Origin: Sisyra terminalis
Taxonomy: Eukaryota > Arthropoda > Insecta > Neuroptera > Sisyridae
Assembly (NCBI GenBank): GCA_958496175.1
Contig: OY292274.1
Location: 28,807,482-28,871,481 of the forward strand
DNA: 64,000 nt
Reading direction: 5' to 3'
This document shows positions 25,001 to 39,240 of the stretch, in pieces (the first letter of the stretch is position 1; every line of letters begins with the position of its first letter). The notes beneath the pieces are model-generated. The model was not told the DNA's origin. It saw nothing but the letters and a program-made list of their open reading frames with translations, and searched no databases. The translations under genes were made by a program, and so were the position numbers.

Positions 25001-26229
25001 CAAGGATATTGTATATGCGATGAAGTGTTCAGTTTTGTTGGTTGGTGGTTTCCGATCACTATTTGAATTGCCACTAAATGCTGTTTATATGATACAGATG
25101 CATAGATAATTTGAACTGAATGCAACTGAAATGTATGTGTTAATTGAATGTGGGTACATTGTTTCAATATATCCGATTGGACATCTGAAATAGAAAACAA
25201 ACGTAGCATTGCTTCTTTCATGCTTATTTAAACGAAGTTGGTTTTTATAATATTTAATACACAATAAATTTAAACAGTTCTTTATTCTAAAACAAAAATA
25301 TTTTTTTTGATTTGAAACACTGCGTGCAAAGTGCTTAAAAATGGATAATTTAAATGGAGACTTGATTCTATTCAAATTCATGTTGGTTTTATTCTGTTGG
25401 GGTTTCAATGCATTTTGAAACTGAGGGTGAAGATGTGTAATCGCAGTGAGATTTATTTTTAGCGTTATTTAAAACCATCACATAGTTTAAAACAGATATG
25501 AAATTTGTGTATTCCAGCATATTCTATATTTATTTTTGAACGTTGTAGTCTTTTTGAATCCTCCTAATTTAGAATAGTTGGAAATAATTTTCTAGATTTG
25601 AAGACAAAATTGTTGAAATGTTCAAAAACTTAAGTTGTAACTACGTACACAGTTTTAGTTAGAGAAGTAGTTTCATCAAAATTATAATTTTTATGTAATT
25701 GTATATGATTTACATATATTTTTGTGGGCACCGGATATATTTATTTGTAAGCAATTTATAATTTTTAATTTATTAATAGCTTGGGTACAATATAAGTGTA
25801 TTATTGTATTGCATCTTCAGATGTTTTTAAAAAATTATTATAGATGTATTATTTCCAAATTATCTTAATAACTTAGTTTGAATCAAATGAAAATAATATT
25901 GTGAAGTAAACTTTTGTATGGAGTAGAGCATTCAAAAAAACGTAGGTGGAACTAATAGATTTGCTGTGAACATGTTTATTTTGTGAAAAAACTTGGTCTT
26001 TGGCTCTGCAACTTAGAGCAAAACACTGTCTTCGCTTTCGTTTTAGTAGTCATTACATCCACATCGTTCATGTGAGTTCAATGCCACATTAGCATTGAAA
26101 TCTTGTTTGGTACGTTCTAAATTATTACAATATTAGTTCTTATTTACTAACTAGAATATTTTCAGCAATATTATATATAATATTTACGGATTTAGATGTT
26201 AAAAACCATCAAAATATTTTACTTAGGAT
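22020..26229. other. Intronic, nothing recognised
   Basis: About 4 kb of AT-rich DNA. Short open frames (22551, 24848, 25085) are lysine- or phenylalanine-rich by composition only and have no family features. Confidence 0.5.
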
Positions 26230-26400
26230 ACAAATGATTTAAGGAATGTATGGAGGTATGTCAAAATAGTGCCAAACAACTGAAAATTTGGTATAATGTT
26301 CCTTATTTAACGCTTAAGTACCCGTGAAAATTTAAAACGATTCACTACGTCGTTTAAAAGTTATTGCAATTTAAAAATACTATGATTTTAAACGTAATCT
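26230..26400 (+). repeat. Dispersed repeat, copy A
   Basis: AATGTATGGAGGTATGTCA, then GAAAATTTGG, CGTGAAAATTT, ACGATTCACTA and TTAAAAGTTATTGCAATTTA align in order with the reverse complement of 37686-37845. No coding content. The family is unknown. Confidence 0.55.
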
Positions 26401-29400
26401 TATGGAGATTCGTTGATCAAATTTTCAATTTTTATTAGCAAAAAAAATAATGCCAAGCATTTCAAACTTTCAAAATATGTAGTTTAAATTTTAGGGAACT
26501 AATTTTGCATAAGTTTATTTGAATTTACTGCACGGTTTTTAAGAAACAAATTTTAAACAGACCAAAAATGTGGTTTTTACTTGATAAACTAATAAGTATA
26601 TAAAAAAGTCATGTCGCTTCCCTGTGTGACAGACTATCGTTAGTTGCGACGTACCATATAATTTATCTTTGTCACACTCATAAGTTAAAGCACGCAGTAT
26701 AAAGAGGAAAAGGATGAAATGTGTCAAATAATTTATTTTCAAAATGTTGAGTATGTCGCGCATGCTCACTCACATCATGTGAGAGACATACTAAAGTTAC
26801 CAACGCTGCCAACCTATAAATTCGGCAGCGTTATCTCGGTTTCATTATTGTATATAATGTTGAATTATTAATTTTTATTTTTTACTTATAATTGTCTTAA
26901 AAACATGCTAATTTAATGTTTTATTTATGATTTAATCATATTAAAAAATTTTACATTCTTAAATTATGAGCATCAAATCAATAATATTTGGATTTGTTAA
27001 GTTGAAATCAAGGTATATTCAGTCCCAAAAGTTTGTTAAAGATTATCTATATTTTTTGTTTTTTCTTATTTTGTTTTAAATTTTTGGTGAAATTTCCGAT
27101 TTTCTCTTAAACTATACATATTTATATATATCGACAGTACATATCCGACTACCTATTTATTCGCCTTATGGTATGCTATACGACGTAATTCACGATTTGT
27201 ATATTTTTATGTACTTTTGTCTCCGATTGTATCTCCATAATATCCTTAATTGCTTGTTGAAAATTCAAAACATTTGTTCATCAAATAGATAACGATAAAT
27301 ATTTCATTTTCATACCAATTTTGCGTTACAGACAAAAAAACCATTAAAGAAAACTTGAAAATTACAGAGATGTCAATTTTTATTTTATTTGTTTGTTCTA
27401 AACTAACAACAGTTTATTGCTACACCAAGTTCAACAATCGGTTGTTATTTACCATAAAATTTTTGAAGCGTAAATTACGTCAATTGTTGATATTGATTTA
27501 ACTTATTTTTGTCCTAAACTCATTACAAATGAGTTCTGTTAACCGTTAAAATTAATAGCTTTTGCATTAATAGTAATGTAAAACAATATGACATTCTGAA
27601 CAGTTCATGAATAATTAATAATTTACATAACTAGATCGATTTTGTTTTTTAATTCGATTTAATAACAATTTTGATTTATGGTTCCACTGATATATTCTGC
27701 TTTGAATAATTGCACTTCACACATTTTAAAAATGAGAAACATATTGTTTTCAGTATACGATTATCAACCATTGTTTTAATTTTAATTAAAAAGTTATTAG
27801 AACTAAAACTGTGCTTGTTATATTTAGTTAAAATGAATATCAAATATGAATCCATTAAATTTTAGTTAGTTATCAGTTCGTTGGTATATTTTACAGGAAG
27901 GTATCAACGAACATACTCATTATTTGCTGATACCTACGTCATCGTCTGTAGGTCATAATATTGTGCGGGCAATTTTCTTATGATAACGTTAACTTGTTTT
28001 TTTGAAAATAGCTGTTATATTATGCAATGCAACCAATAATTTTGGATTTAATCAACACTACAATTCTGTTTGCTAATATTCTAAGTAACTTAAGATTTTA
28101 AACTCATTAAATTACAATACGAATGAAAATTAACTTATAACTCATCATTTTGCTATAATTTCATTATTATTTTTTACATTTTATTATACTATTTTAAATT
28201 ATTTATATTTCTCATAAAACAATATTTCATGTCGAACAACTATTATTACATCAAAGATGCATATAATCTAAGCCGCTGAAAGAAGGTTTACGTAAAACAG
28301 ATTACTTAAAATAGTTTCTAAAAAACCACTGCAACTGATATTAAAAGAGTTAAAATCTTTTTAATCTAAATTAAAGAGGTGACTCATGAGCAAAATATTC
28401 GTTTCTTTTTTTTTGTAAATCTGTCGTAAAGGAAAGTGTTTTTTCTAATTATTTGCCGTATGGTGATAAATTTTATTATTTGTATCGGGAGACTAGTCTT
28501 TATAAGGGTTATTTTTTTAACTTTACAGCCATTCTTTAAAAAGGATTTGAGTTCAATTTCACAATGATTTTATGACGTGTAAATGTTACAAAGGACATAG
28601 TGTAATGTAATTTCGAAAACCTTTTGTTCGCAATGCCTACATTTATATTTTTTGGATGAGTCATCTTGTCTTACGTACCATGGGCTTTTTCTATTAAAGG
28701 AACAAAAAAAAACTATTTTGGGGAACATTTTACATGATTTTTTTTAAAACGTAGGGAAGCCTATTTATATCATTATATTTACATTTAATTCTGCGATATT
28801 TACAATTTTCACGTATTTCGTAGACATGATACACAAATCATGATACTATGTTCCGAAATTAAATCGTTATAATTTAAAACACCGAAGCTATAATTTTTGC
28901 TCAAAATCTAGGATTTGGAGAGTTAGACCGTAAAGCCTTGGCTTTTCATTAGATCTGATAACTTTATTAGTGAAAACGTTATGAGCTTGAAAACCGTAAC
29001 CGATTTTACATGAAATGTTTTTCTAAGGTGTAATATTTTTATGGTTTTAATGATATTGATAATGTTTCATAATGAATGCTTTGTCGTTTTATTGAATTCA
29101 CACGATTTTTATTTTCATTCCCTGGCTAAATAATTAAACACATAATTTGAACAAATTCATGTACTCTACTAAATTAAATAATTATTACAAAAAAAGTAAT
29201 GATTTAGTAAAATTATTTTATTAGTACAGTCTTGATTATTAACCCGATTAACCCTGCTTTAGGATAAGAGTCTTGATATAGAAACTTTATTGAAATTCTA
29301 GGGGATTGATGAAGGGAAAAGTGATCACAATAACAGAGCTATTAGAAAAAACATTTTTTTGGAATCATCTTCCAAAAATGCAACAAACAGTATTGTTTTG

Positions 29401-29654
29401 TATAGACAACATACTGCGCAGAATCGACGCTGTAATAACAGCAAACGGGACTTCAAATATATATTGAATAATTAAATTCACCATAGTTTGCAAGTTATTT
29501 AAAATGATGGTAAAAAGTTATTTTTCACTAAAAATGATTATTTTTCGTGTTAATTGGTAAAAAGTTAAATTTTTACGAGAAAGTTAAATCCAATTAAAAA
29601 TTAAACCCAAATTGAAATAACTTTTACTTCAGCTTTTATACAAATTCTATAGTC
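26401..29654. other. Intronic, nothing firm
   Basis: AT-rich. Near 26600-26850 GC rises slightly, and CGCTGCC...GGCAGCG (about 26803-26830) could form a small hairpin. No gene. Confidence 0.45.
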
Positions 29655-29745
29655 CAGGGGTGTCCAACATGATTTGATGGAAAGCCAAATTATTGTACAG
29701 GTCTGCTATAGTCTGTCTATTAATCTTGTCAGCCTGTATAATATA
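29655..29745 (+). mobile_element. hAT-like terminal fragment
   Basis: CAGGGGTGTCCAACATGATT, then GGAAAGCCAAAT, resembles the terminal inverted repeat and sub-terminal sequence of hAT transposons (CAGGGGTGTCCAAAC...GGGCCAAAT). The opposite end was not found, so it is treated as a solo end. Confidence 0.4.
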
Positions 29746-32700
29746 TTTTCTTTAAAAAATTAAATGACTTAAAATATATTTCTGAAATATGAAGTTATCT
29801 GAAATTCTTATAATATAGACCTAGTTTTCAAATAACTCCTGTTTTTGAATTTTCAATTCATAATGTAGAAAATTTTTGACAAAAAAGGGATATGACTATT
29901 TAAATAATATTTTTATTGAATAATAAATTTAACATCTTATTTTGTGAATAGATTGCTTCAGATTAATTGATTTTTAATGAGTATAATATGGTACGAAACA
30001 CTGCACTATAACATTTTGCATTAATATGGGTGACTATGTCGATAAAATGAAATTTGTTTCTTCCGATATCAGTTTTGGCACATTGTGTGCGATTGCATGT
30101 CTAGGTATGCCTTTTTTTTGCATTAAAAATTTCCTGTGTTGTTGATGGTCAAAAGCAATTGCGAGATGATTTTATTTTCTTTCCATTCATCTGGTTGTAA
30201 AATATCATGTTTAATAACTTCAACTTTATTGCAGTTTAAGCTGGTACAATTATAGTTTTGATTATTTGAAGCACATTATATTTGAAATTATTTATAATTG
30301 TATTTATTGTGATGAAGTTACGAATTATATTAATGTTACGTTAAATGTACACTTTCGATTATACGGATGATATAATAAAAGTCAATTTTTAACAAATTAT
30401 GACTATTTGATTTAATGTGATTTTCAGTTTCTGCATATATTAAAAGTATTTTTATCGTCATATTTATTTTTGTATTACGTGAAAGTAAATATAACTTGTA
30501 TGCAATAAAGCACCTTGTTTAGGTTTTAAAATTTAAGATAACATCTTTTGAAGTATTCGTTCATGTTTTAGTAATGTACATATACATCAACTTGTATAGG
30601 GGCTAACGTTAGCAAAATTGCATTTCAGTTTAATTTTAACCACCGAATATATGTGGTTGGTAGATTATATTTCATAGTTGAAGTAAATTATTATTGTAAT
30701 CCCTCATTGTCATATTTTTAAAATTTCAAATGTGCTGACGTACAGATTAGATTTGTTGAAATTGAGTAAACATAAAATTATAGTACATGATTTATTTCAA
30801 ACAACATGCATCGCTTTTTAAAATTGTTAATAACCCGTTATTCATTTTCCTTAGATAACATTTTTAAAAAGTTTGTTTTAATATTTCTAAGTTAAAATCA
30901 AATTTATCTATAATTTATTAATCTATAATATATAAATGAATATTACTGTTTGAAAATTATCAGTATACGCTATGCATTTGAAGGTTTTCGATTCATTTAT
31001 TGTGTCTAATACAATCGTTAATTAAAACTAAAATGAACGTTGAAATCTGTATTCGAATTTCCAATTTGAATTTATATTTTATTCAATTATGGTTGATAAT
31101 GCAATTACATAAATAATTCAATTTTTAATTATGTTTTTTGTTTACTGTTTTTCCAATTTGTGTAGGAAATGCTTAAGATATTTTGAGTTGGTAGATGACC
31201 GGTTGAGTTATTATTCGGTTTGCATTTTTTTTACATTGTAATTTTAATTAGGTTTTGAAAATGTTACTAGTTATTTATAAAAATGCTTAAACCAAGTTTG
31301 TCAGATATATAAATTTGTAAATTTTAAAACCAATAATGGTTATGATGAACAAAAGTTATTTGTAACTAAAATAAATGAAATTTAATATCAAATATGTCAT
31401 ATAATAATGTTATAATAGACTGGCTTGATTTTTAATTTTAAAAACAAAGAAATTGTAAAATATATTTCCGAAAGAAAAAAATTATAATACTTTCTTTAGT
31501 ATTATTCGTATTTATCGTAATTGACTATTTACTTATTCTGTATGCATACGTAATTGACTATGCATATTGAATATACTATCAGTCAATATGCTACTGACAA
31601 TTTATACTTGCAGTAGGTATACGTAGTTGACCATTTCTCTCTGTATATATGTAATAGGCTGTTTTTACATATCTATACATGCTAGTTCATGACAAATCAT
31701 TTCTATATGGTAAATGTTTTCTTTCAATATTTTTTGAACAAGTGATGTATTGATTAACAGTTCAATTCATTTATAGCACATAAGTTTTGTAGAAGTAGTA
31801 AATCGCTATACATTTAGTTTGTACAAATATCAAACTGTCTATAATATTGTATGTATACACTGCCATAGCCTGAAAAAAATAGTTGCTAATGCAATAATTC
31901 GTTATAACTTATAACTACTTTTAAGATTCAGTACTTCAAAAGAAAAATAGTAACTCAGTTCCTTGTCGGTCTGTGGAGACCGCTTTTATCAAGAACGCAT
32001 GAATTTATCAACTTAAAATTAATTTAAGGTACGTAGGTCGCATATCCCTTCAATATGTTAAAAAGCAAGCTTCTACGCAATCACAAGTTACGGCCATTTA
32101 TGCCTCGTATTTCGATTGGTTTTAAATTCTCAAATAAATAAAAATCTACAGACTATTTCTATTTCCTATAGAGTCCTGAAACACCACTTATTTAAAATAT
32201 CAATTTTGATTTTTCAAAATGCTCAAAATTCACTTAGATAAGTTATACCCATTACTTAATCTTGGCGATACTTTATAATGTCGGTATTAAATCGATAAAT
32301 TATGACTTAAACGCATGCACTTAAGGCGCACACAAAACCCATGGTTGTAGCTATTTACATTTCTAAATACTTAATTCTTGTATCACAGTTATCAACTTTA
32401 AGTATACAATCGTATTGTTCCATAATACCTTAGTTAAAAGTGTAATAATAATATGCTTTCGTTTAAGCTAAAATTTTCGTTAATGTATTTATTCAAAATT
32501 AGTCAACGTTATTATCAACTACTCATGCTTAAAAGTCAACAAATTAAATGACTTAAATCTCATATTCTTAATTATAAATATTCGTACTCCACCTGCGATA
32601 TAGATTATTGAATATAGCAAAAAGAAACGATATTTTCAACAATGATCGAAATGATTAAACGGTTTACTAATAATTTGTTAGTTTAAACTTTAAACACTAA

Positions 32701-34762
32701 AGAGTTTATAATAAATCAATACTTGAACGGTTGATTTATTAACGCGTTAATGTATACATTAAAGATGTATATACCTTAATGGTAATATTATGTATCTATA
32801 ATAATGGTTAAAGTTAACGTGTTGTTATTTGTCTTAAATTTTTAAAATATTTCATGAATATCGTTTTGGGGCTAAAATTAATCTAGGGAAACTAAAAGTA
32901 TTTTTGGGAAAAATAGTACTTAAATAATTTTTTTTTAATTTTTGTAATACATTTTTCAACTGCAAATATGTATTTTATAAATTTGTGTTATCAATTTCTT
33001 CTTATGGATTTCGTAGAATGAAAAGTTAACAAAATCATTATTTTTTTTTGCTTTTCGTTGAATATAATAATATTTATAATAACATAATTTGATTAGTAAG
33101 GTAATGACCCCTGAGCAATGAAGAAAAAATCCAAGGCCAAGAAACAACGAATTATAACTTCTGCAAATCATAACAGTTGAAAAGTATTTGGATTGATGAA
33201 ATTGGTTTTTGGTACATAAGAAAAACGAATAAGTTAATAAAGCATGCATCGCATGTTTCGTGAAATACTACAATATTTCAAAAAAATATATTATTTGAAC
33301 TTATTATTGTACTGTTTGGTTAGGGATTTTTTTTTGTATTAATCGAAATTGAAATAGTAAAGGAAGGTGGTAATAGTGTTGTTTCATCAATTGACTAGAA
33401 TTACAACTTAAATTCCAAAATTAATGGGTTAGGCTTGCAAACTTTGTTTCTACGATACAGTTTTTAAACTTTTAAAGATGTTGCAGTATGATAGAAACTA
33501 CCTATATGAATCTAAGGAATTTTATCGTTATTGTTTAAATTTTAACTTCTTAACTCATAAATAAAAGAAAACTAAATTCACATTATCTAATAAATCCTTT
33601 TGCATTCCTTCAGCGCTCTGAATTGAAATTTAATGGTATAATGCTATTATATTTCACGCTTCTTGCTTTACATCTATCTGTTTTTCAATATTATTCACAA
33701 ACCATGTTAGATTGGTCAATTTCGTTGGGTCAGTAAAACAGAATTTATACAATCGATCTGATTAAACATCTTAACTTACACAACTGTAAGACGAATATAA
33801 TGTTGGTCGATTCATTGCGGGAAAATATAATATTTTTTTGTTCTGTGGATTATTGAATGAACATTATTTATTGTCACAGATGAAAAGACTTTTCATGACA
33901 GTTTTTTTTTATTCAATAATTTGGAATATTCAAATATAAAACGTTACTATTCAAGTGTTTTTGTTATTTACTAAAATATAAGCACCAATATTTCCAAATA
34001 GAATCTGAGCATTTTATCATGTCCTAATAACTGATTCGACAGTGATAGTTTAACACACCAAAATGTGTATTTTGCTTACGTATGTCTCAGTTTAATACTA
34101 TTGATTTTAATTTGTAAATTAATTAAAGTTACATTTGTTACTGTATTATTTATTTTGTGACATATTAGAGTTTATGTAGTACCACTTAATGATAGTATTA
34201 AACTTAACACTGATTAAAAATTTACTATTATAATGCTAATCACGATGCGTATTCATCTCACATAATAGTTTTATACATTCCTTGAGTTTTATTACTCAAA
34301 CAACATATTTTTTTTATTAAAATACCCAACTGAACAAAAAATGTATTAGTAAAAGTTTTCGACTAAAACTATAAAAATAATTCTTATGAAATTGTTATTT
34401 ACGAAAATTCAACACAATATTGTGATGAGTTTGCTTCTGTTATTATAAAGGGAGCTTTGTTGGAAAATTGTTCAATAGTAATCTTCAAAGTATAGTTCAT
34501 GTACGGAGAATATAGTTAGATCAGTAATTAAATCTCTCCAAGGTATTGTAGCCGACATGTCGAAGTTAATCAATTTATTGATTATGACGTACTTGTCTAA
34601 ATGAATAACGACCAATCTGGTACTATTAATGAATTAAGCTTCTTGTATTAATGAGTGTTTTGTTTATATTAATTCTTGTAATATATCCGCATAATTTACT
34701 ATAAATAAATAATGACTGCAAAATCATTCATCGTTATCACCAATCAAAGTTTCTTTTTTCTT
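29746..34762. other. Intronic, nothing firm
   Basis: About 5 kb of AT-rich DNA. CGTAATTGACTAT-like words recur at 31515-31640. The minus-strand frame 32956-33249 has no recognisable domain. Confidence 0.5.
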
Positions 34763-34929
34763 TGATTGTTATTTACCGTCGCTTTATAACTGCCAAGGTC
34801 TTCAGCGACTCAAGGGTTGATAAAAATCGGTAAATCGAAGAATATTGATAAATTGCTCGCTACGAGATTTGAACCCATTATCTACCAATTTTGGGGCGGT
34901 CATCTTGACCACTCGGCCACCAGTAAGCT
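34763..34929 (-). repeat. tRNA-derived SINE, copy 2
   Basis: Reverse complement: GCTTACTGGTGGCCGAGTGG, then TCAAGATGACCGCCCC, with a near-perfect A box (TGGCCGAGTGG) and a B box GGGTTCAAATCTC. The body (GAGTCGCTGAAGACCTTGGC) and the tail GGTAAATAACAATC match copy 1 at 14585. The head is better preserved than in copy 1. Confidence 0.8.
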
Positions 34930-36847
34930 TAGTTAAAAATTAAATTCTTTGTTTTAATTAAAGAAACTCGATCTTCAAAGATAAGATGTTTGGTAAAATG
35001 GGACAAAAAGGAATCGTAGGTAAATCGAATCATTTTTAAACTCTTTTAGACTATTAAACGCATTATCATATACAAAAAGTTAGATTTTTAATAGTTAAGG
35101 GAAAAAAATCAAAACTAATTTAATATTCTTTTATATCATCTCTGGGTTTATAAGCGGAAGTTTTTCAATTTTTGTTAGTACTCTTGTATAAGTCAAGTAT
35201 TCGTTTTTCTATTATAAATTGATAAAAAAGAAGATATAATTTAAATTTCTTTATTAATAAAGGGTATCAGTGTTTTTTTCCCGTTGAATATAGTATTTAA
35301 TATTATTAAATTGCTGTATACTTGATGTACAGCATGCTATTTGTTCTAAACAATAATTGTTCTCCATAATGAAAAATAAGAGACCTGAACCTAATATTGT
35401 ACGTCGTACAAGCTAACTTCAGGAAAAACTCTTTTTGTGAAGGATTATTACTGCATTTTAATCTTAGAAATACATTTTAAAGTGCTTTTCTATCTTGAAC
35501 AACAAAATCTTATTGATATATCATTTTAAATTTTTGTTTTGGTTAAGTAATGAAAATATAAACAGTGGTTTTAACACTTGCATGATTTGAGTTTTACCGA
35601 TTCTAGATACTTATACCGTGAACTCTGATAAAATGAAAATTCTGTTTATTTTTTTTTTGTAATTCCTATAAAAACTGCAAAAAATCTTCTTTAATTCGGT
35701 AACAACATAAATTATTATATAGTCTGTTAAGATTGATTAAAATCACAATTTCAGAAATTACTATAGCTAAACTGAATTTTAAGTTTCGATATCGATATCT
35801 TTTATTAGTTTATTAGAATTTTTTGATAATTCGTTTTTTATGGCTACTATAGCTTCGAATTAATTAGAGTTTGTTATATTAATTTGATCAATTTGAAATC
35901 ATTAGAAGCTATTGCGCTAGTATAATTCTTATATTTATTATTAATATAATCTGATGCAGAAAAATAGGACATTTAACTCTTATTAATGTTGGTCTAAATT
36001 TTAAATGTTTTGGTTTGTTTCAATTTGCTTTAAAAAAATTAAATTAAGAATGTTATTATCTAGATAATTTTATACTAAAGAATATAGTACTAACAGTTTG
36101 GATTCATAAATCATAAACCCAAAATTTTTTAACTACACTTTTAACTGTCACTTTCAATTTATCGATACATTTTCTTAACAAATTTGAGTGAATCGATTTA
36201 TCTTATAATTTAATTATATAAAAAAAAATAAACAAAATTCACAGGTGTAATGCGGGAAGATTCATGGTACAGAAAATAAATAATTACCGTCAATTTGTTT
36301 TTCGTGTATATTTTTTTATATTTGGATAAGATAAGTTTTTCATCAATCCATATTTAATAAAAATATATTAGAAACTACGTTGTAGAAAATTACAAACGAA
36401 ACTTATTTTTAAAAGTTAAATATTAAAATATATTGAATTAATATTTTATGACATTCTTATAAAAGGGATATAGATTATAGGCTTAAACTTTGGTATACTT
36501 TTTTGGTATCCCTTATGCCAGTAATAAAATATAATAGTTAATTAATAATAGTCCATAAACTCATTTTTTAAAATTGAATATTTTTATATGGGTATTTAGT
36601 ATTTATAGTATATACATCATTATCACAGTTATTCCTGAAAATTTAATAAAAGATCTATGAAAACTATATTTATATTACTTCCGATTCCAAGTAATCTTAA
36701 ATTATTAGAAATCTAAGGAATGTCGGAAATCTTAGATAAGTTAGTTATTTAAAATCTTTATTTAGATCCTCGTTATTTCTCAGATTTATAAAGCTCTATG
36801 AAAATGTATTTCACTGCAGTTTAAAAAAAATGAACAGTAAAAACAAA
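34930..36847. other. Intronic, nothing recognised
   Basis: AT-rich; only small palindromes such as GCTGTATACTTGATGTACAGC (about 35313). Confidence 0.5.
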
Positions 36848-36855
36848 AATTTTAT

Positions 36856-37282
36856 GGTATAAGCTTGGATCAGGAACGTCGAAATTTGAGAATTGTTTTC
36901 GAATGGTTTCGATATTATTCCTGTACGTATTGTTCACTCGAATGCAATTTGTACGTAAATTTTGACATGTCAGAAATAAAGTAGTGATTGTTATTTTCAA
37001 ATATGTATTTATATTGTTTTATGTAAAATTAAATTTTCTAAATAAAGTCTACCTTGGGCAAGTCCACTTCAGCACACCCACAATTTGGCAACGTTGCATT
37101 TTCGACTTTGTTTTAATTTAATTCGCGATTAAATCGGTCCATAATAAAAATAACCATCGCTTCTTCATTTCTGGCTTGTCAAAGTTTACGTACAAATTGC
37201 ATTCGAGTGAACAATACATACCCATTCGGAATAGTTATCTACAGTTCGGAATATCTCGACGTTCCTGATCCAAGCTTATACC
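36856..37282. mobile_element. Foldback transposon with 8-bp target duplication
   Basis: The ends are exact inverted repeats (GGTATAAGCTTGGATCAGGA, then ACGTCGA). More inverted similarity lies inward (TGTTCACTCGAATGCAATTT followed by GTACGTAAA appears in both arms). AATTTTAT flanks both sides (36848-36855 and 37283-37290). The element is 427 bp and non-coding. An 8-bp duplication fits hAT or P-like transposases, but the TIR is not one I can place. Confidence 0.78.
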
Positions 37283-37562
37283 AATTTTATTATAATTTTA
37301 CGATTATTAACTACATTAGGGAAATGTAATATACTATAGTCCAGCGGTATATGGAATGTAAGCGAATGAAATTAAGAAAAAAAAATGAAATGATGTTTAG
37401 GATTTCATTTAATAACAATCAAAGAAGTCATAGTCGGTCGAAATTGACGAGAAGATTGTAATAATTAACTTAATTGCACTCATAACTTTTAACAAAAATG
37501 TAATTCAGGATGTCGTAGAACAAACTTATCAATGTTTTCTTCTATTTATTTTAATTTGCAAC

Positions 37563-37592
37563 GTTTCGTCGGTGTAATTCTGACTTCATCAG
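37563..37592 (-). other. Hammerhead-ribozyme-like core
   Basis: On the minus strand: CTGATGA, A, GTC...GAC, then GAAAC. The conserved boxes are intact, with a short stem II. It lies just 3' (on the minus strand) of the repeat at 37686-37845, so both may belong to one Penelope-like or related element. Stems I and III were not established. Confidence 0.4.
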
Positions 37593-37685
37593 GCAGCCTT
37601 AAATTATTCATTGAAAACGCGTAGTCTCGTGATATAAGTTATTACATCTGACATTTAGCAAATGCAAATTGGAATCTAAGACGTG

Positions 37686-37845
37686 TAAAATCATTACATT
37701 TTAAATTGCAATAACTTTTTAATTACTTAGTGAATCGTTTAAAAGTTTTCACAGGTGCTTTAGCATTAAATAAAAAACATTCTCCCAAATTTTTAATTGT
37801 CTGATAGCATTATGACATACCTCCATAACATCCTTAATTAGAATT
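37686..37845 (-). repeat. Dispersed repeat, copy B
   Basis: The reverse complement aligns with 26230-26400 (TTATGGAGGTATGTCATAAT, TTTAAACGATTCACTAAG, AAAGTTATTGCAATTTAAA). Together with the hammerhead-like core it may form the end of a retroelement. Confidence 0.55.
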
Positions 37846-37849
37846 GAAT

Positions 37850-39170
37850 GAGTTTGGTACATATTGGAACACTAATTTTCTTCTTTGTAGTAGACTTTCC
37901 CTATAATTCAATTATATTTTTTAAAATATAAGCGTTCTCAAAGTCGTCAAAATTCGTTTTAACACTCTATCCATCCGCAAGGAAATATACAAAAGTTTCG
38001 CTGTAATAGTCGCTTGTCAGTAGTCAGAGTGAATCGCGTTCTTGTTTTATTCGACCACACCTTCGATAAAATCGTTCTACGTCAAAAAAAATGAAGAAGT
38101 TTGTAAATAGTTTGTTTATCAAAGTATAAAAAAACACAAAATGAAAATATAAACTTGAACTACGTATTCAAACTGTAACCATTCTGAAAATTTAATTAAA
38201 CGTTCACTTAAAATATTTTGATATTCGTTAGATAAATTTGTAGAGTGAAATTCATATTTTCTGAAATCGCTTGTATATTGACAATACAGCATGAAATTTA
38301 AACGTGTAGAACGAAGGTATATTTAATTGTTTATATTCACGTGCTTACATAGAAAGATACATAGAACCGATGGTCTCGTAACAGGAAGGAAGTAGTTTGG
38401 TGCAAACCTCCCTTTCATATGTATCTACTGTTCGCGTTAGACGGTACTGTTGTCACACCCGTTGTTATATCTTTTGTATGTAAATTATTATCTAACTAAA
38501 CAACTTCATCGAGTATTTATCTGTTTACGTATTTTATGCTGTTTGCATAATTGAGTTGAATTCAATCTGTTTGTTCTTCAGTTTTTATTTTTCATTAGTT
38601 CGAGCAATACGAGCAGAAATTTACGCTTCACGTTAAGTTTAAGTGATTTGTCGATTTACAACGAGTTCTGTGAACATACGATAATATGGAACATGAAAAG
38701 TACTTTTATTTTTTCCAACAACGAATCATAATATATATCTCTATTTTATCCAATAGGAAATTGTACTAAATTCTCGATAAAAAATAAGTAGATAATACAT
38801 TAATATTACAACCTATATGCATTGGTTTTACAAACTTTAATACTATAATCTAATTGTCTACTTGAATATAACTAGTTATTAAAATTAGTAGTACTTAACA
38901 CTATTAGTCAATTTACAATTCCATTACGTTTTTTCCATTCTTTCTGCTATGAAATCAATTTTTATGTAAAAAATACCTATTTATCAATTCACTGTAAATA
39001 ATGCAGAGGACGTTAGAAAAGTTTTTGAACCGTATTCTGAAAGATTTAGTTTTTTAAGTCAAATGTAATTTTGGTGTGACATTGATTGATGTCGTCTTGA
39101 AAAAAAAATAATAAAATCGATGATCAAGCTATAAATATAATGACAAACTTTTGATTTATTTGATTGAACA
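37850..39170. other. Intronic, nothing recognised
   Basis: AT-rich; no gene. GC is slightly raised near 38360-38460. Confidence 0.45.
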
Positions 39171-39174
39171 CATA

Positions 39175-39240
39175 TTAACCCTCAACTGGTCGGGCGTACA
39201 CTAGTTATTGTCACGTGGGGTCATTTTTGACCCAAGTAAA
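39175..39240 (+). mobile_element. piggyBac-like transposon end
   Basis: TTAA is followed by CCCTCAACTGGTCGGGCGTA and GGGGTCATTTTTGACCC. A TTAA target next to CCC and the GGGTCATTTTTGACCC block are common at piggyBac-type ends. No matching opposite end was found. Confidence 0.35.

Noticed and set aside
31500..31700. Recurring CGTAATTGACTAT words suggesting a tandem or CRISPR-like array
   Set aside because: Spacing and sequence are irregular, the genome is eukaryotic, and no unit length holds.
34840..34930. Possible tRNA gene on the minus strand
   Set aside because: A and B boxes are present, but no cloverleaf could be drawn and a second diverged copy with the same body and tail exists, so it is a SINE.
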